DNA of 42,871 nucleotides from Verrucomicrobiota bacterium (GCA_019136135.1 JAGVUR010000064.1:1-42871), one strand, 5' to 3'. Positions 1-8,300 are shown, counted from the first letter of the stretch. Numbers and translations: made by a program. Notes: generated from the letters alone by a model not told the origin.

Positions 1-1
1 C

Positions 2-1366
2 GACCGCGACCTATGGCGGCTCATCATTCCCCTGGCTATCGAGCAGGTTCTTCTTTGCACGGTGGGTGCTGTTGACACGATGATGGTCTCAAGCCTGGGC
101 GAGGAATGCGTCTCAGGCGTATCCCTGGTTGACATGGTCAACAACTTCATCATCCACATTTTCGCCGCGATTGCCACCGGGGGCGCGGTCGTAGCATCCC
201 AGTACCTCGGCGCCAAGCAAGAACAAACAGCGCGGGATAGCGCAAAACAACTGATCAAGACAACAGCAGCAGTGGCGACCGTCTGCATGATCATCACCGA
301 AACCTTCCAGCGATCCATCATCAGGGGATTGTTCGGGGAACTCTCCGACGGAGTGATGGCCAGCTCGATGACCTACTTCAGGATCACTGCCCTGTCTTTC
401 CCAATCATCGCCGTGCATGCCTCATGCTCCGCCCTGTTCCGCTCGATGAACAAGACAAACATCACCCTCCTCAGTTCACTGATCAGCAACATCGTCAACG
501 TCGCAGGGAACGCGCTGCTGATCTACGTCGTAAAGTGGGGAGTCGCAGGAGCCGCCATCGCCACAGTATTCGCACGATTCTGCGCAATGGTCATACTGCT
601 CAGAATGCTGACAAGCAAAAACAACACGATCTACATAACGCTACGGAATTGGGGACATACGAATTGGATCCTCGTACGCAAAATCCTCGCCATCGGCATT
701 CCGTCCGGCATCGAGAACGGCGTCTTCCAGTTCGGCCGCCTGGTCGTCGTCGGAATCATCGCCGGCTTCGGCACGACCCAGATTGCCGCCAACGCCGTCG
801 CCAACAACATTGACCACTTCGGATGCGTTATCGGGGGCGCCTTTGGCCTAGCCAGCATCACCGTCATCGGCCAAGCCGTCGGATATGGAGACGAGGAGCA
901 GATCCGTTTTTACGTCAAGAAGATCATGACGATGGCCTACAAGGCGCATATCACCTGGAACATCATCCTGTTCATCTTCACTCCATTCCTGCTTGGGTTC
1001 TATGATCTCAGCACCGAAACGAAACGGCTCGCAGTGTGGCTCATCATCATCCACAACGGATTCGGAATGCTGCTCTGGCCGATGTCATTCGTTTTCCCAA
1101 ATGTCTTGCGTGCGATGAACGATGTCCGGTTCACCATGTTCACCTCAATAGGTTCGATGCTGGTCTGGCGGATAGGCTTCAGCTACATCCTGGGCAAAGG
1201 CCTCGGTTGGGGAGCGCTGGGAGTCTGGACCGCGATGGTTATCGACTGGTGCTGCAGAATTATTTGCTTTACATGGAGATACAAAAGCAATCGATGGCGA
1301 AGATACGCTTTCCCAAAATCTAATCCCCAAGTTGAAGTAACACCACAACAAGAGGCATTATCATGA
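2..1366 (+). CDS. MATE-family efflux transporter, 5' truncated by window edge
   Basis: The reading frame is open from base 2, and the residues before the first possible GTG start (62) continue the family pattern (LWRLIIPLAIEQ), so the gene begins outside the window. The visible 455 residues form repeated hydrophobic segments with MATE-like signatures: VDTMMVSSLGE in the first helix pair, ATGGAVVASQYLGAK after it, and AIATVFARF followed by GIPSGIENGVFQFGRL at the start of the second half. MATE proteins are 12-helix inner-membrane antiporters that export organic cations, drugs or metabolites using Na+ or H+. The substrate cannot be told from sequence. The stop overlaps the start of the next gene (ATGA at 1363-1366), so the two are translationally coupled. 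That coupling hints at a role in sugar-compound traffic rather than drug efflux, which is inference. Confidence 0.9.
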   Translation, partial: DRDLWRLIIPLAIEQVLLCTVGAVDTMMVSSLGEECVSGVSLVDMVNNFIIHIFAAIATGGAVVASQYLGAKQEQTARDSAKQLIKTTAAVATVCMIITETFQRSIIRGLFGELSDGVMASSMTYFRITALSFPIIAVHASCSALFRSMNKTNITLLSSLISNIVNVAGNALLIYVVKWGVAGAAIATVFARFCAMVILLRMLTSKNNTIYITLRNWGHTNWILVRKILAIGIPSGIENGVFQFGRLVVVGIIAGFGTTQIAANAVANNIDHFGCVIGGAFGLASITVIGQAVGYGDEEQIRFYVKKIMTMAYKAHITWNIILFIFTPFLLGFYDLSTETKRLAVWLIIIHNGFGMLLWPMSFVFPNVLRAMNDVRFTMFTSIGSMLVWRIGFSYILGKGLGWGALGVWTAMVIDWCCRIICFTWRYKSNRWRRYAFPKSNPQVEVTPQQEALS

Positions 1367-4300
1367 ACAAGTTCGAAAAGCAAGCCGAGCAATTCATCAA
1401 CGAAGAAACGCAATTTCATCTTGGTTTCCTGCCTACCGAACAATCAAATCCATTGACGAGAACCCTCGAGGCAGACGTCAAGCGGAACACGGCAGATGGG
1501 ATCAGGACGCTGCAAAAAGTCGATCGCAACGTCCTGGACATGGCGAAAAAAGTGCTTGCCTCGCCGCAATACGAGAAGCTTCTGAAGGCGACCTACGAGA
1601 CGATCGTTGGTGGTCACAGGGTCATCTACTCCGGGTGCGGCGCCACGGGGCGATTGTCGATCATGCTCGAATGCCTATGGAAAAATGCCTGCCACAAGAA
1701 CCCGCAGGTCTCGCACCTGGCGCCAAGGGTCGAATCGATCATGACCGGAGGCGACTATGCCCTGGTCAAATCCGTGGAATTCTTCGAGGACTACGCCGTG
1801 TTCGGGCGTCGTCAAGTCCAGGAAGCCAAGATGGTCAAAGGGGACACGCTCGTCGCGATCACCGAGGGAGGCGAAACCTCATCGGTCCTCGGCACCGTCG
1901 CCGAAGCCTTGGATCGGGGCTGCCAGGTCTTCCTCCTCTTCAACAACCCTGCCGACCTGCTCGCAAAGCACCTGGAACGCTCCAGGATCGCCATCGAGAA
2001 TCCCAGGGTCACCGTGCTCGACCTCTTCTGCGGCCCCATGGCGCTCGCAGGCTCGACAAGAATGCAGGCAACAACCTCCGAACAGCTCGTCGCAGGCGCG
2101 GCACTCGAAACCGCCATGCATAAAATCCTTGGACTACAGCCAAGAAACTATGTCGAGGACTTCGAAAAACTGCTCGAATCACTGGAACAGGACAAGTCAG
2201 TAAAAGCAATGGCAGACTACACCGACTTCGAAGCCAAAGTCTATCAAAACAAAGGAAAAGTAACCTACTTCGCAGATGACTTCCTGCTCGATATCTTTAC
2301 GGATACGACAGAACGATCGCCGACATTCATGCTGCCGCCCTTCAGGAAATGCGACGACAAGACATCGCCGCCACCATGGACGTTCGTCAAAAACCCACTC
2401 TGTTCAACGGAAGAAGCATGGGAAAAAGGAATGCGGCGACCGCTCAGATGCCTTAACTGGACGTACGCCGACTACGAAAAAATGGGTACTGCGGACAAGA
2501 TCGGGAAGAATCCGCCGCAACTCGCGCCGCAAGACCTGCTGAAATTCAAGGTCGGATGCGAAGACCTGGACGAGCGTTGCAACACCCCCCATGATGCCGC
2601 CGTACTTGTCGCCATGCACAGGAATTCCAAACTTGAAGAAGCCTTCGATGCCCTCGCCGGCAAGTTCGGCGCCCGTGCCACGCTCGCCATCGGAATCGAG
2701 TTCCCCGACGCCTACCAAGTCAATGCATCCTGCGATGGCGGATCCCTGGACCTGATGCGCCACATCGCCATCAAGCTCGTGCTCAATACCATCTCGACAG
2801 CGACAATGGCCAAACTCGGACGAGTGACCGGAAACTGGATGTCCTGGGTCGATTGCACCAACAAAAAACTCCTCGACCGTGGCGCAAGGCTGCTCGTTGA
2901 AATCGCCGAAATCGACTACAAGACCGCGATTGAAATGCTCTTCGAGGCGATCCATCACCTGCAAGTCACCCCTGGCGAAAAGCCTTCCCCCGTGCAAGTC
3001 GCCCTCGAATGGCTCAGAAGACCGCAAATCAACTCCCTGCAGGATTTCCTCAAATACACAAAGCCAACCTGGAACCTCATGCTCGATGACAAAGCCTCCA
3101 TTACCCCCGAGGACATGTTCGCCTACGAGGAGATCCAAGCCGAAGATAAGATCACAAGACGCTGGACTGGACACGATGCCCTCGGCGAAAACTTCAAAGT
3201 CACAACAACCTGGACAACGACCGAGGACGGAAGATACCAGGCGGCATTCAACTACAAAAACAACCAATCCAAAACACATGTCACCGAAATCCAGTTCCCA
3301 TTGCTCAAGCTCTACCTGGATGTCGATGCCAAAATCCTGTTGCCTGGCGATATGGGCTTCACCTTCGATTCCTCGCTGCTCACTCCGGGCAGCTACGACA
3401 TGGCGCGCCCCGTTGATTCGATGCAATTTGCAGCGATCCTCAGGCCCCACGGGCAGTCGATTTACTTGGACTATCGCGACAAGAACCTGAACGTCAAGTA
3501 CGTCAAGCACAAACTGCTTAAGGACAGGACGATGATCTTCGGCACCTCCTACCTGTGCCCGATCTACGACACCGTAGCCCCAAACGCTGAAATCCCATAT
3601 CCGATCTCGGCAAAGCCATTCACGGGATCCTGGTTTGAAGCGGCGCAAATCTACAAGAAATGGGCGCTCAAGCAGGCATGGTGCACCAATCGACCGGAAG
3701 TCAATCCGCTCCAGGACATCGACTTCTGGTTCTGGAACCGGGGACTCGTCAAGGACGTCGTCCCGCCAATCGAAAAGCTCCTTGGCGATTGCCCCCAACT
3801 CAAGATCGCGCTCGATTGGTACTGGTGGCACTCGAATCCATACGATACCGACTACCCGTTCTTCTGGCCGCCGCGAGAAGGCGAAGAAACCTTCAAGGCC
3901 GCCGTCAAGCGACTCACGGACCAGGGAATCTTTACCCAGGTCTATGTCAACGGAGTCTGTTGGGACTGCGATGCCGACACATGGACGCTCGGCGGAAACG
4001 AAGGCGTCATGATCAAGGAAGACGGAACGCCACGGGCATACGCCTTCAACAAGTACAACAACCACAGGCTCGCATGGATGTGCGGTGAAGCGCCGAAACA
4101 CCACGACCAGATCCTGAAGCTGATGGGAAAACTCCATGGAAGCGGCCTGTCAGGACAATATCTGGACATGATCGGATGCGCCACCCATGACCCATGCTAC
4201 AACCCAAACCATTCGCACAACCTCGGCGGCGGGCACTACGTCAGGGACGGATACCGGAAAATGCTCCAAAGGATCAAGGACACCTACCCGGATTACCCAA

Positions 4301-4974
4301 TCACAACTGAAACCGCAAGCGAAAACTACATGGATCTTTGCGACGGCGGCATCATCTGCTCCGCAGCATCCGCCGAAAGAATGGGCAATTCGCAACGCAA
4401 CGTCATCCCGCTCTTCACTGCGGTCTATCACGGATCATACGCCCTCTTCGGAAACTACGCCCACCCGGACTCGATCCCGCCATGGGATCCCAAATGGCCC
4501 GATGAAGACAGGTGGCAAAACGAAAAGCCATGGCACAAGCTCTACCCGGATCAATTCTTCGTCGAAATGGCGCGCCCAATCGCCTGGGGAGCGCAACCGA
4601 TGGTCTGCCAGCTCAGGCCAATCGTCTATACCGACCCGGAATTCGCGGAAGAATACGATTTCATCAAGAAAACAGCCATCTTCTACCACGACCACAAGGA
4701 TATCCTCTTCCACGGCGAAATGATCTCGCCAGATACCTTCAGCTGCGAAACATTCACCGTCGATTTCCTCTCAAGAATGATCTTCACAAAGGAAAGCCTG
4801 GCACGGGTCATCACCAAGGAACTCCCGACGGTACTCCATTCCGCATGGCAAACAAAAGACGGAAAGCAATTCCTCATCCTCGCAAACGTCTCCAGGTCGC
4901 CACAAGCCTGGAAATTCAACCGGTTCGAAGGCACAATCCAACCGCATACATACGAAGCTATACCCCTGAATTAA
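1363..4974 (+). CDS. Fusion: MurQ/GCKR-like SIS protein + DUF6259-type glycoside hydrolase
   Basis: A continuous 1203-residue frame joins two unrelated enzymes. Residues 1 to about 575 resemble N-acetylmuramic acid 6-phosphate etherase and glucokinase regulatory protein. They carry a phosphosugar-binding loop GCGATGRLS (91-99), the MurQ-type GGDYALVKSVE ending at Glu139, TEGGE (167-171), and a C-terminal KLVLNTISTATMAKLGRV block (from 471). MurQ is about 300 residues, so this half carries extra sequence. From about 590 onward a beta-sandwich and TIM-barrel glycosidase of the DUF6259 type follows: LDWYWWHSNP (817-826), QYLDMIG with Asp935, and TTETASE with Glu983/Glu987 as candidate catalytic acids. 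No signal peptide is visible, so it should be cytosolic. It is coupled to the transporter upstream. No stop, frameshift or internal RBS of quality separates the halves. Actual substrates are unknown; a glycoside with a phosphorylated or acidic sugar product is plausible. Confidence 0.85.
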   Translation: MNKFEKQAEQFINEETQFHLGFLPTEQSNPLTRTLEADVKRNTADGIRTLQKVDRNVLDMAKKVLASPQYEKLLKATYETIVGGHRVIYSGCGATGRLSIMLECLWKNACHKNPQVSHLAPRVESIMTGGDYALVKSVEFFEDYAVFGRRQVQEAKMVKGDTLVAITEGGETSSVLGTVAEALDRGCQVFLLFNNPADLLAKHLERSRIAIENPRVTVLDLFCGPMALAGSTRMQATTSEQLVAGAALETAMHKILGLQPRNYVEDFEKLLESLEQDKSVKAMADYTDFEAKVYQNKGKVTYFADDFLLDIFTDTTERSPTFMLPPFRKCDDKTSPPPWTFVKNPLCSTEEAWEKGMRRPLRCLNWTYADYEKMGTADKIGKNPPQLAPQDLLKFKVGCEDLDERCNTPHDAAVLVAMHRNSKLEEAFDALAGKFGARATLAIGIEFPDAYQVNASCDGGSLDLMRHIAIKLVLNTISTATMAKLGRVTGNWMSWVDCTNKKLLDRGARLLVEIAEIDYKTAIEMLFEAIHHLQVTPGEKPSPVQVALEWLRRPQINSLQDFLKYTKPTWNLMLDDKASITPEDMFAYEEIQAEDKITRRWTGHDALGENFKVTTTWTTTEDGRYQAAFNYKNNQSKTHVTEIQFPLLKLYLDVDAKILLPGDMGFTFDSSLLTPGSYDMARPVDSMQFAAILRPHGQSIYLDYRDKNLNVKYVKHKLLKDRTMIFGTSYLCPIYDTVAPNAEIPYPISAKPFTGSWFEAAQIYKKWALKQAWCTNRPEVNPLQDIDFWFWNRGLVKDVVPPIEKLLGDCPQLKIALDWYWWHSNPYDTDYPFFWPPREGEETFKAAVKRLTDQGIFTQVYVNGVCWDCDADTWTLGGNEGVMIKEDGTPRAYAFNKYNNHRLAWMCGEAPKHHDQILKLMGKLHGSGLSGQYLDMIGCATHDPCYNPNHSHNLGGGHYVRDGYRKMLQRIKDTYPDYPITTETASENYMDLCDGGIICSAASAERMGNSQRNVIPLFTAVYHGSYALFGNYAHPDSIPPWDPKWPDEDRWQNEKPWHKLYPDQFFVEMARPIAWGAQPMVCQLRPIVYTDPEFAEEYDFIKKTAIFYHDHKDILFHGEMISPDTFSCETFTVDFLSRMIFTKESLARVITKELPTVLHSAWQTKDGKQFLILANVSRSPQAWKFNRFEGTIQPHTYEAIPLN

Positions 4975-4988
4975 ACACAGGAGCGATT

Positions 4989-5873
4989 ATGAAAGCCATC
5001 CTTCTCATCCTGGCAATAACCGCAATCCTAGTCAATGCACAACCTAGATCCGGACAAGGACATATCCTCTGCTCGGACCAGAAAACAAGCGACGTCCTGA
5101 TCATGGACGCCAATGCCGATTGGTCAACGCCGCAGGCGATCCTCTGGCAATGGAACCCAAAAGACGACAAGGCAGTCAAGCCCGGACAAGTCAGGGCATA
5201 CAGAAACCCGAGCGATGCCAAGACCGTACTCGATGGAACGCATGTCCTCGTCGTCGCCTCGGGCGGCGCCGTCGCACTCGTCAATATCGAGTCCAAAACC
5301 GCCCTGTTCCAATGCTTCCCAGGAGGCAACCCACACTCCGCAGAACTGCTTCCCGACGGAACGATCATCACGGCCTCAAGCCATGGAAACAACCTGAAAA
5401 TCTACTCCAGGACCGATGACGGGACCGCCATCAGAAAAGAGAACAAGATCGAACTCAGGGACGCGCATGGAGTCGTCTGGGATTCGACCCTCAACCTCGT
5501 CTGGGCAATCGGAGCGGAATTGCTCAACGCCTATCGGTACAACTTTGACAAGGACAACCCGGATCTCATCCTGGTACAATCCTTCTCCCCAAAACCAAGA
5601 CCTTACTACGGACACGACCTCGTGTTCATTCCGCCAAACAGACTGCTGACCACGGGAGTTGACATCCAGGAATTCGACACCTTCCTAACACGCTTCTCGC
5701 CAATCGCAAAACTCGGCTCGGTCAAGAGCGTCAGCATCAACCCGATCGACAACTCCACCATCATCCAAAAGCCATCGGAACAATGGTGGAACCAATCGAT
5801 CCTCGAACTCGAGGGCAAAAAACGCACCTGGACCAAGCCCGGCGCCCGATTCTACAAGGCACGTTGGTTCTAG
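4989..5873 (+). CDS. Secreted DUF6528-like beta-propeller protein
   Basis: The start at 4989 has a good ribosome site (AGGAG, 14 bases after the upstream stop); a longer open frame reaching back to 4512 only shadows the glycosidase gene. The 294-residue product begins with a clear signal peptide (MKAILLILAITAILVNA, cleavage near Ala17-Gln18). The mature part has repeated short beta units such as GHILCSDQKTSDVLIMD, HVLVVASGGAVALVN and NPHSAELLPDGTIITAS, as in DUF6528 proteins, which look like six- or seven-bladed propellers. Such proteins are common beside glycosidases, but no enzymatic role is established that I know of. It is the last gene of the first operon and ends directly in a hairpin element. 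Confidence 0.75.
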   Translation: MKAILLILAITAILVNAQPRSGQGHILCSDQKTSDVLIMDANADWSTPQAILWQWNPKDDKAVKPGQVRAYRNPSDAKTVLDGTHVLVVASGGAVALVNIESKTALFQCFPGGNPHSAELLPDGTIITASSHGNNLKIYSRTDDGTAIRKENKIELRDAHGVVWDSTLNLVWAIGAELLNAYRYNFDKDNPDLILVQSFSPKPRPYYGHDLVFIPPNRLLTTGVDIQEFDTFLTRFSPIAKLGSVKSVSINPIDNSTIIQKPSEQWWNQSILELEGKKRTWTKPGARFYKARWF

Positions 5874-5900
5874 TAGGGGCGAAAAATCTTTCGCCCTTAC
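5873..5900. repeat. 28-bp hairpin repeat, copy 1
   Basis: An 8-bp perfect stem (GGGCGAAA/TTTCGCCC) with a 4-base loop sits inside a 28-base unit beginning GTAGGGG and ending CCCTTAC. It starts at the last base of the DUF6528 stop codon. A copy with a single mismatch occurs at 24206-24233, also on a stop codon. There is no U-run after the stem, so it is not a classical terminator. It could be a REP-like element or a processing/stability hairpin. Confidence 0.8.
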
Positions 5901-6218
5901 CTACACGCTCCAGGACGGCCTGCAGCCATCGGGAATCGTACGGCCCCTAATTGGGCTGCGGACACTAGCCCCGCAAGGGGCTTGACATACCAGCCCAGGG
6001 TAAGCACGCCAGAGGCGTGCGCCACCCTGGGTCCGAGGTTCCCCCAACAGCCTCAAGCCCTGAAGGGGCGCGACATAGTTATGTTCAATCCAGATGTACC
6101 TTCCATCTTAACCTATGCCAGTCCCGAGGCGACTGGCCTCCGCTCTGCTTGTCGAACTCGATGACAAGTGGCTTTCCGAAACGAAGGCCTACATCAGATT
6201 CTTTACGTTGGCGAAATG
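5901..6218. repeat. Gene-free stretch with GC-rich palindromes
   Basis: No convincing gene lies here. The stretch holds GCCCCGCAAGGGGC (about 5968-5981) and a nested palindrome at 5994-6031. The palindrome's outer arms are CCCAGGGT/ACCCTGGG and its inner arms are GCACGCC/GGCGTGC. A further GCCCTGAAGGGGC lies near 6057-6069. The arrangement of several short GC-rich hairpins is typical of REP-like intergenic element clusters. Short open frames across it (for example 6115-6315 on the plus strand) run antisense into the next gene and have no coding features. Confidence 0.6.
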
Positions 6219-7190
6219 TTATCTCCTTTCTTTCTCAAAGTTGGAAACTTGGGCATTGTTTTTGGGCAAGGTAACGATTTCAAAAAACAACTCATATCTA
6301 TTCGAAAAAAAGTAATCAACAATATAATTCCTTTGTAAAGTTGCACGAACAGTAGATGAAACAATATTTTTGTCGACATGTTCAGTCAAGTGGATTTTGA
6401 AAACAAACTTATTTATTGGCGAAAATGAACTGGTAACACTTATGACCTGCGAATTATATGCTTGCAAGGCGGTCTTGACAGTTTCGTCATTATTAATTAC
6501 AAAGCAAATAAGTTTCTGAATACTATCTGCTTCCGGAGAACGGATGCCACATTTATAAATATTTATCCCAATGACAATCCCAATAATAAGAACAACAAGG
6601 CATAAAAGCATGTGACGCTTAAAAAAAGAACCCAGACCTTTTTTTCTAATAACAAACTTGCTTGCCAAGAAAAATGCGGCTATTGCAACAAATGACATAG
6701 CTAATTCAAGCTTAAGTTGCTTGAAAAGCACCAGTAAACGATGAGCCAAAGACGGGGAATACTGAATATGGCCTGCTGGTTCATCGTATTCCGAAGAATA
6801 TTGTGTGTAAATGTCAACGTCGTACTTGTACTGGGAAGGAAAATAACCGTTCATATCTTGGGAAATTATTTTCCGTAATTTCTGTTGTATTTCAGGCACA
6901 TCGACTTTTCCCTTTATGTATATTTCAATGGCAAAACTATTGACAGGTATGTAGCCGCATCTGATATCCTCAAGCGTAGCACCTTGAGCTTGGAGGGCTT
7001 CCGTGAAAGCGATATCTTTCTTGAGTACCATAATGAATAATTTGCGCAAATGAAATGCTTCTATCGGAGTTGCAATAGGATATACTAGCAACAAGCCATA
7101 GCCAAACCACGCGCCAATCAGCAAAAAGATAAATACTGCCCAAAATGCGTCTTTAACGATAGGTTTTAACATTTGCTTGTCCCACATCAT
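6219..7190 (-). CDS. Uncharacterised three-helix membrane protein with internal duplication
   Basis: I do not recognise a family. The 323-residue product has hydrophobic segments at about 15-38, 162-181 and 194-212, with soluble stretches at 45-150 and 215-323. The soluble stretches are copies of each other at a constant 176-residue offset without gaps: ALQA at 65-68 and 241-244, YIPVNSFAIEIYI at 80-92 and FSPINKFVFKIHL at 256-268, KVD at 95-97 and HVD at 271-273. The architecture is therefore two TM-plus-soluble modules separated by an extra helix. The soluble modules probably lie on the outer face of the inner membrane. The gene is visibly more AT-rich than its neighbours, points opposite to them, and sits among repeats, which suggests recent acquisition or low expression. 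Confidence 0.65.
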   Translation of the reverse strand: MMWDKQMLKPIVKDAFWAVFIFLLIGAWFGYGLLLVYPIATPIEAFHLRKLFIMVLKKDIAFTEALQAQGATLEDIRCGYIPVNSFAIEIYIKGKVDVPEIQQKLRKIISQDMNGYFPSQYKYDVDIYTQYSSEYDEPAGHIQYSPSLAHRLLVLFKQLKLELAMSFVAIAAFFLASKFVIRKKGLGSFFKRHMLLCLVVLIIGIVIGINIYKCGIRSPEADSIQKLICFVINNDETVKTALQAYNSQVISVTSSFSPINKFVFKIHLTEHVDKNIVSSTVRATLQRNYIVDYFFSNRYELFFEIVTLPKNNAQVSNFEKERR

Positions 7191-7242
7191 TAATATACTC
7201 AGGCATACACCTGCGAGGGTTGCTAAATCTCATTCGCCTCTA

Positions 7243-7605
7243 TTACGGCAATAGTGCCAGGATCAAGTTGCCCGACGCGCGAAGCCAGATGTCCCTTCCG
7301 TTGAAGTCCAGCTCGAGGTTCGCCGAACCCGAGCAGATGCCAGGAGCGACAAGGATCACGTTTCCTCGCCCTTCGTGAAATTCAGCGCCAGCGCCAAGAG
7401 TTTTCAGCGCAGTCTCCGCAGCGAGACCGTCGCCAATCGCATCGTTGCCGCCAACGGTGTTGACATGCACGATGCACGTATATGATAAGGTATTGTAGCC
7501 GTTCCGTCTCCCATGCGTCGTCGATGCCGTCCTGGTCAAAGTCCGCCCCATGGCGTTCACGCCGATTAGAATGGTCACGGCAAGGGCAAGCGGGATTTGG
7601 GTCAT
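7243..7605 (-). pseudogene. Frameshifted remnant of a secreted Ca-binding / beta-helix (DUF1565-like) protein
   Basis: Recognisable pieces of one protein lie in two frames. A signal peptide (MTQIPLALAVTILIGVNA) reads from 7605. The calcium-binding-type motif ADFDQDGIDDAWE, common just after the signal peptide of surface proteins, follows in a different frame (about 7545-7480). The start of a right-handed beta-helix domain (VHVNTVGGNDAIGDG, then TALKTLGAG and GNVILVAPG) returns to the first frame and stops at 7243 after one coil. Two compensating frameshifts plus loss of the rest of the domain mark it as a decayed fragment. A programmed frameshift seems unlikely because no slippery site is evident. 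Confidence 0.65.
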
Positions 7606-7830
7606 TCTCGCGTGTCCGCTGACGATAGTTCTTCTCCGCATTGCCACAAGGCTCTCCTTGCCGCATTTCCGGCTTTTGAAACGCTCGTGAGACAGCCCCT
7701 AGTCGGCGGGCATGTCGGCCAGGAGACCTAAAAAAAGGCTTGCAGTCTGGTGTGGGAAGCCACAATCCCACTAAGAAGCCGTTCAAAAATTCGGTCGCTT
7801 AGGTGTATTTTATATGTGGTTTTCGGCATT

Positions 7831-7977
7831 TGCAATGTCCTTTTCCCCAAAAAATCGCAATAAAATCGTTTCCCATGGCATCAACTGCTCCTTAGGTTAA
7901 AGCCAATGGGCTGACTTTGAAAAAGTATAACTAATTCCTATTGCGAATTGACAAGTCGCCTTATTTGCAATATAATG
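7831..7977 (+). repeat. Promoter-carrying module, copy A (upstream of fucose operon)
   Basis: This stretch aligns with 30959-31092 upstream of the ilv-leu operon. Both begin TGCAATGTCC, share a C-run/A-run block and ATCAACTGCT at nearly the same offset (59 versus 61 bases), and end in a promoter whose -35 side reads TTGACAAGT(C/T)GC(C/T)TT. It appears to be a shared regulatory or repeated module. Confidence 0.6.
7949..7977 (+). promoter_or_regulatory. Consensus sigma-70 promoter upstream of fucI operon
   Basis: A perfect TTGACA (7949-7954), a 17-base spacer and a perfect TATAAT (7972-7977) are present. Predicted initiation is near 7984, giving a leader of about 470 bases before fucI that includes the composite palindrome. 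It is the only strong promoter match seen before the 11-gene run. Confidence 0.75.
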
Positions 7978-7981
7978 TAAT

Positions 7982-7999
7982 ACTAAAAAAAGCAGTTGA
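7982..7999 (-). repeat. CAACTGCTTTTTTAG motif, minus orientation
   Basis: The plus strand reads CTAAAAAAAGCAGTTG. Its complement recurs at 8373-8387, 31011-31025 and, in the same minus orientation, 42764-42781; a degenerate copy is at 7881-7894. All five copies lie in intergenic DNA, four of them within about 500 bases upstream of an operon start. Confidence 0.6.
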
Positions 8000-8014
8000 T
8001 ACCTTATGATTGTA

Positions 8015-8277
8015 GTGCCTTTACAAGGCACGGCCTCCGGGTGGGTTTCCCGCCCCAGGCTAAAGCCCGGGGTTAAGCATCGTTAAGCGCTTTCAGCGCA
8101 ATGCATTATGCAAATCCTTCCGACAAGTCCGAACTATCGTCCGTGCCTAGCCCATGTCCCGCCCGGGGTGGATTGCGGACGGCCGGTCCGCGCCAAAGAC
8201 TTTGCGCCGTAGGCGCATGACCATGCTTAACCCCGGGCTTTAGGATGCCCCCCATGCCGGGCGCCTTGTAAAGGCGC
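8015..8277. repeat. Composite inverted repeat, long arms about 55-66 bp
   Basis: The left arm (8015-8080) and right arm (8223-8277) are inverted copies. They share CCTTTACAAGGC at the outer end, a GC-rich middle, and TAAAGCCCGGGGTTAAGCAT at the inner end. The roughly 140-base centre holds smaller palindromes (for example GCGCTTTCAGCGC at 8088-8100 and CGGACGGCCGGTCCG near 8174-8188). A transcript through it could fold into a large cruciform-like structure in the fucI leader. It has no transposase and no obvious target duplication. The short minus-strand frame 8106-8300 is an artefact of this repeat. Confidence 0.7.
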
Positions 8278-8300
8278 AACAGAAGACTGATGCATTTCAA

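Noticed and set aside
2404..4137. 577-codon open frame on the minus strand
   Set aside because: It lies wholly antisense to the SIS-glycosidase gene, has no recognisable motif, and arises from codon bias of the real gene. Similar long antisense frames at 39786-40835 and 41507-42601 are rejected for the same reason.
4512..4988. N-terminal extension of the DUF6528 gene
   Set aside because: The translated extension is low-complexity, overlaps the glycosidase gene out of frame, and a signal peptide with a good ribosome site starts at 4989.
5873..5900. Classical Rho-independent terminator
   Set aside because: The stem is good but no T-run follows in either direction, and the near-identical second copy points to a repeat element.
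6115..6315. 66-codon plus-strand ORF
   Set aside because: It runs antisense into the membrane protein gene and starts in repeat DNA; no motif.
8106..8300. 64-codon minus-strand ORF
   Set aside because: It is made of the composite inverted repeat and has no coding character.
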